Source: Chloroflexota bacterium
Lineage (GTDB): Bacteria > Chloroflexota > UBA6077 > CF-72
Assembly (NCBI GenBank): GCA_019247135.1
Contig: JAFAPL010000593.1
Coordinates: 1-5,493, forward strand
Direction: 5' to 3'
DNA: 5,493 nt
The number at the start of each line of letters is the position of its first letter. Positions within the stretch are counted from its first letter, which is position 1. Made by a program: the position numbers and the translations under genes. Positions 1-4,460 of this stretch are shown here, piece after piece. The notes beneath the pieces were generated by a model, which was not told the origin of the DNA, did no database searches, and saw only the letters and a program-made list of their open reading frames with translations.

Positions 1-430
1 CGCGCGCATACAGCGGGTACAGACGCCGGTCGTCGATGTCGAGGCCGAAGAACGCTGGCTGGAACGATACGCCGAGCAGGCCCAGCTGTTGTGCCCGAAC
101 CGCCTGTGCGACGATAGCGTTCGGTGACGGGTTGCCGATGTCCACGCATCCAATCCCGACGAACCGCGTTCGATGCTCGTCGACCACGCGACGAAGCCTC
201 TCATTCAGGGCGTCGGCGTCCTCGCCCCCCTCCGACTCCGCGTGCATCACTGCCTGCGAGATGCCTTGCTCCTCCATCACGGCAAGCAACCCATGCAGAG
301 TCCCGGAGTTCATCTTGTCCGTCAGCCCCAAAACCCTGTCATACTGCTCCGTCTGGCGGGACGGCGCCTGATAAGTCTTCGTCGCGCGGCGATCCTGCGG
401 AAGTCGCACACGCGCGTCGATAATCGTCAT
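1..430 (-). CDS. Amidohydrolase-family (amidohydrolase_2-like) protein, N-terminal part, cut by the left edge
   Basis: The minus-strand frame from ATG at 430 is open to the edge and gives 143 residues starting MTIIDARVRLPQ. The N-terminal strand, the stretch RFVGIGCVDIGNPSPNAIV (about residues 89-107), then QLGLLGVSFQP and DDRRLYPLYAR (133-143) follow the usual course of amidohydrolase_2 (ACMSD-like) TIM-barrel hydrolases or decarboxylases; the catalytic second half lies outside the window. The position where active members carry HxH after strand 1 reads DARVRL here, so the first two metal ligands are absent; it may be a metal-independent or divergent subfamily. ATG 430 is preferred because MTIIDARVRLP is a typical beginning, but the ribosome site is weak (AGAAGGTGG lies about 17 bases upstream) and the frame stays open back to 595, so a longer N-terminus is possible. 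It is the last gene of a minus-strand series and follows a decayed regulator. Substrate unknown. Confidence 0.82.
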   Translation of the reverse strand, partial: MTIIDARVRLPQDRRATKTYQAPSRQTEQYDRVLGLTDKMNSGTLHGLLAVMEEQGISQAVMHAESEGGEDADALNERLRRVVDEHRTRFVGIGCVDIGNPSPNAIVAQAVRAQQLGLLGVSFQPAFFGLDIDDRRLYPLYAR

Positions 431-526
431 CACGCTTTCGCGCGGGCCACCTTCTGGTAGCGGCGGCACAAAGAGGCCGTTTGGTTTGCGAGCAGCATTC
501 CCGCAATTCAACCCCGCCGATCTCGA

Positions 527-1002
527 GGCGGCAAGCTCGGCGCCGAAAATTGTGTGCAGGTCGCGGCGAAGGCCCGCACCGCCGGACTGTCGTAGTCAGG
601 CTTGGTCTTGGAGGCGATCGCAGCTTTTCCGCAGGCCATCATGATTCCTCACCGCGGGGCAAAGCGACCTCGTCGACGACCCTTGCACACCTCGAGCGCG
701 GGTTCGATGTTGCCCGTCTCGCCGAGCATGGCGGCCAGTCGTACGCTCGCCCGGTGGTACTTCTCCAGGTACTCGTCCGCGTTGGGACGGTCCGCGGGGC
801 CGATCGCTCGCCCAGGCGTAGGTGTCCGCGCCCGGCCAGATGGCTTCCCACGGTGCTGGTCTTCGGAGCCGTTCAGCCAGGCTGTGCGGCAAGGAACGCC
901 AGCAGCTCCCGAGCCTTGCCGTGGACGACCCTCCAGCCGGAGCCGCCGAGCGTCGGGGCCGCGCAGTTCGAAGCGGCCGTGAGTCGCCAGGGCGCCCAGC
1001 AT
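527..1002 (-). pseudogene. Decayed BTAD/SARP-family transcriptional regulator
   Basis: No single frame encodes this protein, but pieces appear in the right order when frames are switched on the minus strand. From the N-terminal side: GRFELRGPDA (about 957-928 upward to 1002), then GWRVVHGKARELLAFLAAQPG split as GWRVVHGKAR and ELLAFLAAQPG (935-876, ended by TGA), then AERLRRPAPWEAIWPGAD (877-824), then EYLEKYHRASVRLAAMLG and ETGNIEPALEVCKG (774-679), then VVDEVALPRGEES (680-642), MMAC (642-631), and LRRDLHTIFGAELAAS (571-524). These match, in order, the winged-helix beginning (KARELLAFLA...EALWPGAD) and the tetratricopeptide-like BTAD domain of AfsR/SARP regulators, which bind DNA and activate nearby genes. 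At least five frame changes plus missing sequence make it non-functional. It begins at the end of the ABM-like gene (TGAGATG junction), which suggests former translational coupling. The family match is from motif memory, not a search. Confidence 0.6.
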
Positions 1003-1003
1003 C

Positions 1004-1658
1004 TCACGCGTTTCGAGCTTGCCCGTCGCTCATTCGCGATTCAGCCCCAAGTGCTCCCTCGCTTTTCTCCACCAGCGCTGCGACCTCGAACAACTCCACG
1101 CGCGCCTGCTCGGCACCCGCAATCTGGGCACCCTGCCGACGCATTTCGGCCATGGCCGCGTCGCTCGCGGCGCGGTGCTCGGCTGAGTCCCAAACGGAGG
1201 CTACGAGCGAGCGGCCGCTCGCGGCGGTTGACGCCCATGATCAGGGCGCGGAAGCCGTGCTGCTCCCTCACCAGCGGGGCGACCCGCTCGCGGACAAAGG
1301 CGATTGTTTCGTCGAGCTTGGCGGGCGTGCCGTGCAGGTCGACAAGGCGCGTGAAGGTGTGCTCGCGCGGCGGGGCACGTCGCTCCTGGCACACGATTTC
1401 GAACTGGTCCGTCTCCCGCGTGCGCATGCCAACCGACTCTCCCCTGCGCGTCCTGGCGATGTGGCCGGGCTCGCTGGCCCGCAGCGCCTCCTCACTTTCC
1501 CAGTAGCCCACCGACACGCCTGTCCCCATCTGCTGATCCACCAGCGCCGTGGTGGCTATCCAGCCGGGCTGGCTCTGCAGCTCCCGCCGCAGGCTCTCGC
1601 GGTCCGCGGACAGCCACCGCTCGACCGCACCAGCGGTCCATGTGACACGCACGAACAT
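1004..1658 (-). pseudogene. Protein of two tandem ABM-like (antibiotic biosynthesis monooxygenase) domains, broken by one extra base
   Basis: ATG 1658 begins MFVRVTWTAG, with AGGGGG eight bases upstream. Repeat 1 (about residues 1-90) contains LQSQPGWIATTALVDQQMG, VGYWESEEAL and DQFEIV; repeat 2 (about 101-205) contains FTRLVDLHGTPAKLDETIAF, EQHGFRALIMGVNR, SVWDSAEHRAAS and VELFEVAALVE. Both show the ABM plan: a strand, a helix, a PG or HGF turn, a central strand, then a WxSxE helix. After GVN at codon 144 the frame goes wrong. Removing one G of the GG at 1223-1224 restores NRASGRSLVASVWDS and continues to TGA at 1004-1006; the repaired length is exactly 218 codons. ABM folds are small dimeric ferredoxin-like barrels, so a tandem pair could form a pseudo-dimer. 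The family includes cofactor-free monooxygenases and many proteins of unknown role. The break may be a real mutation or a sequencing error. It lies 105 bases downstream of the DUF1330 gene. Confidence 0.75.
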
Positions 1659-1666
1659 GCCCTGTA

Positions 1667-1672
1667 CCCCCT
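1667..1672 (-). promoter_or_regulatory. Ribosome binding site of the ABM-like gene
   Basis: On the minus strand AGGGGG is followed by eight bases and then ATG at 1658. It favours this start over the upstream in-frame start at 1715, whose first 19 residues are an arginine-rich stretch unlike the family. Confidence 0.55.
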
Positions 1673-1675
1673 CTC

Positions 1676-1705
1676 GCCGACGCCGCCCCCCGTCGGGGCG
1701 TCGGC
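1676..1705 (-). promoter_or_regulatory. GC-rich hairpin in the leader of the ABM-like gene
   Basis: A perfect nine-base inverted repeat, GCCGACGCC and GGCGTCGGC, encloses 12 bases and ends four bases before the ribosome binding site of the ABM-like gene. It lies in the 105-base gap after the DUF1330 gene. There is no T-run on either side, so a rho-independent terminator is unlikely. It could limit read-through, protect an mRNA end, bind a dimeric regulator or control translation; the sequence does not decide between these. Confidence 0.4.
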
Positions 1706-1715
1706 ACGCCAGCAT

Positions 1716-1721
1716 CTTATA
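1716..1721 (-). promoter_or_regulatory. Possible -10 element for the ABM-like gene
   Basis: TATAAG on the minus strand stands out in a very GC-rich gap and would place transcription start at about 1709, just before the hairpin. No good -35 hexamer is seen 16-18 bases upstream, so this is a weak candidate. Confidence 0.2.
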
Positions 1722-1763
1722 GCGGCGGACCCGAGCGTCATGCGCGGGTCTGCTCGGCGAGAC

Positions 1764-2048
1764 CTAGGCGGAACCGACCAGAACGATCTTCGAGTCGGCA
1801 CCTCGGTGGCGGAACTCCTTCACCGTTGCATACTCGGCAGACCGGTACCAGGCGCGTGCCTGCTCCAGGCTGCCGAACTCCACGAGCGCCAGGAGGGCTG
1901 GATGCCAGTCGCCTTCGATGTTCTCGGCTGGTCCTGCGAAGGCGACGCGCCCGCCGTACGGCTCGAGCGTTCGGCCAAAGCCCGCGAGGTACTGCTGGCG
2001 GGCGGCATCGTCTTTCCAGACCACTTCAGCAATCAAGTACGCACTCAT
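1764..2048 (-). CDS. DUF1330 family protein (dimeric alpha-beta barrel)
   Basis: The 94-residue product starts MSAYLIAEVVWKDDAA and ends in TAG at 1764-1766. It follows the DUF1330 plan over its whole length: the first strand AYLIAEV, helix AARQQYLAGF, the YGGRVAF turn and strand (31-37), IEGDW (44-48), LALVEFGSLEQARAWYRS (53-70), AEYATVKEFR, and the last strand KIVLVG. Length and order are normal for the family, so the gene looks intact. Members are small ferredoxin-like barrels related to ABM proteins; most have no assigned function. ATG 2048 is chosen over the upstream ATG at 2090 because the family begins at this point; its ribosome site is weak (CTCGGG directly before ATG). It is followed by the related-fold ABM gene, so the pair may serve one small-molecule pathway, which is inference. 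Cytoplasmic; no signal sequence. Confidence 0.85.
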   Translation of the reverse strand: MSAYLIAEVVWKDDAARQQYLAGFGRTLEPYGGRVAFAGPAENIEGDWHPALLALVEFGSLEQARAWYRSAEYATVKEFRHRGADSKIVLVGSA

Positions 2049-2160
2049 CCCGAGATCATAGGCCTGGTGTGCTGGGCCCGATCCTCGCACGGACGCGCTC
2101 GGTCTGCTGGCTTGGGAGTCTGCGGGCGGGGTTAGCGACGAATGCGGCGGCCTATACGGG

Positions 2161-2166
2161 TGTCAA
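2161..2166 (-). promoter_or_regulatory. Possible -35 element upstream of the DUF1330 gene
   Basis: A perfect TTGACA on the minus strand lies 113 bases before the DUF1330 start. The hexamers at 16-18 base spacing (CATTCG, ATTCGT, TTCGTC) are poor -10 matches, so it may be chance. The gap 2049-2255 holds no convincing gene. Confidence 0.15.
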
Positions 2167-2255
2167 GCCGGCTACTGATTGCGATCATCAGCCACGCGGC
2201 CTGGACAAGCGGTGCTTTTATCAAGTCGCGCGAGTGCGTGTGATTAAAGGTTGTG

Positions 2256-2795
2256 TCACCAGCCGCGAATCCGGGCGCCCTGAGATTGGACCGCTTCGAC
2301 TCGGCTGTGCCACGTCTCGACGAACGCATCGGCGTCAATATCCACCACCGCTTGCGTGGGACGGCCGTCTGGGACCTCGACGAAAGACAGTACTTCGCCG
2401 TTGAGTTCCGTCCTGAGCGAGAGTTCCTCCACCGTTGCCCCCGACCAGCCGACTGCCACGGCGCAAGTCACCGGGTCCCAGTGGAAGTTCAGCAGGTCGT
2501 TCGGCAATCCACTAAATGACTGGGCCAGCCTGCTGAAGCTCGCGTCGCTGGCATTGACTTCCGACTGACGAGCGAGCAATTCGCCGAGCGGGCCGCTGGC
2601 GCGCAGGCGAGGAAGATCAGCTAACCGAAGATGAGCCGCGCGAGCAGGGCTAAATTCGTAAGCGCGCCGATTGCGATAACCGTGGCGCCCTGCTCGATGC
2701 TCTCGCCAAGCAGGTTGAGAGCAGCACCGGCCGCGGCGGGCCTCGGGATTACCGGTTCGGGCCAGTAGCGAGTCGATCCTGCTCGATAATTCCAT
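2256..2795 (-). pseudogene. Nucleoside hydrolase (IU-NH family) remnant with lost N-terminus and internal deletion
   Basis: Two pieces in different minus-strand frames match one subfamily of inosine-uridine-type nucleoside hydrolases, which split the N-glycosidic bond of ribonucleosides. Piece 1 (about 2770-2639) reads RYWPEPVIPRP, then AAGAALNLLGESIEQGATV and IAIGALTNLALLAR, the central GxLTNLAL region. Piece 2 (about 2640-2256) reads AHLRLADLPRLRASGPLGEL, LPNDLLNFHWDPVTCAVAVG and ends DADAFVETWHSRVEAVQSQG, the C-terminal third with the N-x-x-x-x-H-x-D-P motif that carries the active-site His and Asp. Missing are the N-terminal DxDxGxDD calcium site and the VMGG to mid-protein block (by family comparison roughly 90 residues) between NLALLAR and AHLRLADL. 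The two pieces meet at 2634-2644 with a frame change. No start codon or ribosome site suits the first piece. It cannot encode an active enzyme. Confidence 0.72.
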
Positions 2796-2869
2796 TGCAA
2801 ATCAATCGCGGATGGCCGATCAGGTTTGCTGACCAGCACATATAACAGATTCTTGGCGGGCGAAAAGAG

Positions 2870-3724
2870 ATGAACGACTGGGGACCAGTTTTCGACGTTC
2901 ACCTGCATGCCTCGCGCCCCGAGCGGTTTGCTCGCGCAGCGGGCGCTGGTTTCGGCGCGCACCGGAGGACCGCTGGCACCAACCAGACCGATCCGGAGCA
3001 GTTGCTTGCCAACACCGTGGCGTGCATGGACCAGGCGGGCGTCCGACGTGGGCTGCTGAGCGGCGAGCAACAGCTGGTTCAGGCCTGGGTTCAGGCGTAC
3101 CCCGAGCGCTTCCTGCCATCGTTTGTTCCGGGCGAATCAGCCGACGGACATAGTGCGATGGCCGCCCGCTTCGAGGAAGAGGCTCAGAGCGGTCGCTGGC
3201 GCGCGATGGGCGAGCTCGGGATCCCATACGCCGGTCAACCTCTGAATACGCACACGCTGTTTCCGTACTATGCCGTGTGCGAGCGACTGAGACTGCCGGT
3301 CTTCTTTCACTGTGGTCTGGACGGGCCCGACCCTCAGCGTCTCGTGGCTCCCGAGTTTCGCGTGGAGTTGGGCGATCCCCTGCTTTTGCAGGACGTGCTC
3401 ATCCACTTCCCGGACTTACGTGTGGTCATCATGCACCTGGGTTGGCCGTTCTTCGATCACGCGCTGTACATGCTGTATGCGTATCCCAACGTCTACGTCG
3501 ACACCGGTGTGGTGAACTGGATCCTTGGACGAGCTCTATTCGAGCGGATGATGCGCGAAGCCCTCGAAACGGTCGGCTGCGACCGCATACTGTTTGGATC
3601 GGACCAGATGGTTTGGCCGCAGATGATTGGTCCAGCGGTCGAGGCAATTGTCCGGTTGCCATTCCTGTCCGACACCGATCGGCGTCGGATCCTCTGGGCG
3701 AACGCGGCGGAACTGCTCGCATGA
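2870..3724 (+). CDS. Amidohydrolase_2-family metal-dependent hydrolase or decarboxylase
   Basis: The 284-residue product starts MNDWGPVFDVHLHA and shows the complete metal-site set of the family: H11-x-H13 after strand 1, E115 in MGELGI, H147 in VFFHCG, H189 in VIMHLGWP and D245 in ILFGSDQ. PNVYVDTG (206-213) and the C-terminal ILWANAAELL helix (about 274-283), which corresponds to the family's usual ILGxNAxRLL ending, also fit amidohydrolase_2 (ACMSD-like, PF04909-type) TIM barrels, and the length is normal. The family hydrolyses or decarboxylates small carboxylic, aromatic or lactone substrates; the substrate here is not evident. It is cytoplasmic, with no signal peptide. The start is supported by the HxH position; the ribosome site is poor (AAAAGAG touching ATG, GGCGGG further upstream). 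It is divergent from the nucleoside hydrolase remnant, and unlike its left neighbours it is undamaged. It is a different subfamily from the partial amidohydrolase at the left edge, which lacks HxH. Confidence 0.9.
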   Translation: MNDWGPVFDVHLHASRPERFARAAGAGFGAHRRTAGTNQTDPEQLLANTVACMDQAGVRRGLLSGEQQLVQAWVQAYPERFLPSFVPGESADGHSAMAARFEEEAQSGRWRAMGELGIPYAGQPLNTHTLFPYYAVCERLRLPVFFHCGLDGPDPQRLVAPEFRVELGDPLLLQDVLIHFPDLRVVIMHLGWPFFDHALYMLYAYPNVYVDTGVVNWILGRALFERMMREALETVGCDRILFGSDQMVWPQMIGPAVEAIVRLPFLSDTDRRRILWANAAELLA

Positions 3725-3788
3725 AGGGACGACCGCGGTAGGCGCAGGTAGCCACAAGTTGCGCCCCAAAGAAGACCCAGGTACGCAC

Positions 3789-3971
3789 ATGCTGATTTGG
3801 CGACTAACGCTCACACTGGGCACGTCGGCCATTGTCGGAACAGGCCGTCACTTTATGAAGCCGCTAGCCCAGCTCCGCGAAGAGTCGTCGGAGGAGACCA
3901 ACGAACCCGAGCAGTCCGTATCGGGAGCCCACACCAAGAGGCCGACTGGAACGCGCGCACTCGCAACCTGA
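3789..3971 (+). CDS. Possible small 60-residue protein with hydrophobic N-terminus
   Basis: ATG 3789 opens a frame beginning MLIWRLTLTLGTSAIVGTGR, followed by an acidic, polar tail with REESSEETNEPEQ (about 30-42), and stops 16 bases before the next gene. A short AGG lies seven bases upstream of the ATG. The N-terminus could be one short membrane helix. Third codon positions are only about 70% G or C, lower than in the neighbouring clear genes, and I recognise no family. It may be chance, a small membrane protein, or untranslated leader of the DUF5684 gene. Confidence 0.25.
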   Translation: MLIWRLTLTLGTSAIVGTGRHFMKPLAQLREESSEETNEPEQSVSGAHTKRPTGTRALAT

Positions 3972-3976
3972 CTACC

Positions 3977-3982
3977 AGGAGG
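3977..3982 (+). promoter_or_regulatory. Ribosome binding site of the DUF5684 gene
   Basis: A perfect AGGAGG lies five bases before ATG 3988 and is the strongest ribosome site in the window. It fixes the start and suggests efficient translation. Confidence 0.85.
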
Positions 3983-3987
3983 ATTGG

Positions 3988-4422
3988 ATGTCCAACTTGA
4001 TGATGATGCAGACCAGCACTGGCACCACGAACCCCGCGGTCGTGCTGGCCGGGCTCGTGTTGAACCTGGTCGTGTCCCTCGTCATCTATGTCATCTTCGT
4101 GATCGGCGCCTGGAAGGTGTTCACCAAGGCCAACCGACCAGGCTGGTGGTCGATTATTCCGATCTTGAACGTGATCGTGCTGCTGCAGATCTCGGGCCGC
4201 TCCGGCTGGTGGATCCTGGGCTACATGGTGCCGCTGCTGAACCTCTTCGTGCAGGTCCGTTGGGGCGTCGAAATGGCACACGCGTACGGGCGTGGGATCG
4301 GGTTCGCCATCGGCCTGATCTTTCTGGAGCCGCTGTTCCTGGTCATCCTCGGCTTTGGCGACGCACGCTACGTGGGGCCCGCGACGCAGTCGCAGCAGCC
4401 CGCGCGGGCGCCGGCTGTTTGA
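3988..4422 (+). CDS. DUF5684 family membrane protein
   Basis: The 144-residue product has four likely membrane segments: about 17-41, 53-68, 73-90 and 104-121. The core WKVFTKANRPGWWSIIPILN (42-61), GRSGWWILGYMVPLLN (70-85), an amphipathic stretch with EMAHAYGRGIGFAIGL (95-110) and the closing LGFGDARY (121-128) are the features I associate with DUF5684: a lysine- and proline-rich loop before the second helix, a paired-tryptophan third helix, and a conserved GFGDxxY before a short polar tail. Function is unknown; such proteins are often found beside signal-peptidase or secretion genes, but none is visible here. The N-terminus MSNLMMMQTSTGTTNP is short and polar, as expected. It is convergent with the minus-strand gene ending at 4461. 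Confidence 0.85.
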   Translation: MSNLMMMQTSTGTTNPAVVLAGLVLNLVVSLVIYVIFVIGAWKVFTKANRPGWWSIIPILNVIVLLQISGRSGWWILGYMVPLLNLFVQVRWGVEMAHAYGRGIGFAIGLIFLEPLFLVILGFGDARYVGPATQSQQPARAPAV

Positions 4423-4437
4423 GGCTGTGGTCAGCCT
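4422..4437. terminator. Possible weak bidirectional hairpin between convergent genes
   Basis: AGGCTG and CAGCCT form a perfect six-base stem with a TGGT loop, starting at the last base of the DUF5684 stop codon, in the 38 bases separating two convergent genes. The stem serves either strand equally, but there is no T-run after it, so intrinsic termination is uncertain. Confidence 0.3.
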
Positions 4438-4460
4438 GCACTCTTGTCGGCTGTACATGG

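Noticed and set aside
481..1506. Plus-strand open frame of 341 residues
   Set aside because: It runs antisense to the ABM-like gene and the regulator remnant, is arginine-, serine- and proline-rich with no recognisable motif, and starts with TTG without a ribosome site. Long antisense frames are common at this GC content.
822..2135. Plus-strand open frame of 437 residues, the longest in the window
   Set aside because: It lies opposite the DUF1330 and ABM genes, which match known families residue by residue; its own translation shows no domain pattern.
2176..2187. Short palindrome TGAT TGCG ATCA upstream of the DUF1330 gene
   Set aside because: Four-base arms are expected by chance and no second copy was seen.
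2841..2846. TATAAC as a -10 element for the amidohydrolase gene at 2870
   Set aside because: No acceptable -35 hexamer is found at 16-18 bases upstream, and it would leave a very short leader; kept only as a chance AT-rich spot.
3741..3765. Inverted repeat GGCGCA and TGCGCC with a 13-base loop after the amidohydrolase gene
   Set aside because: The stem is only six bases with a long loop and no T-run, so it is not a convincing terminator.
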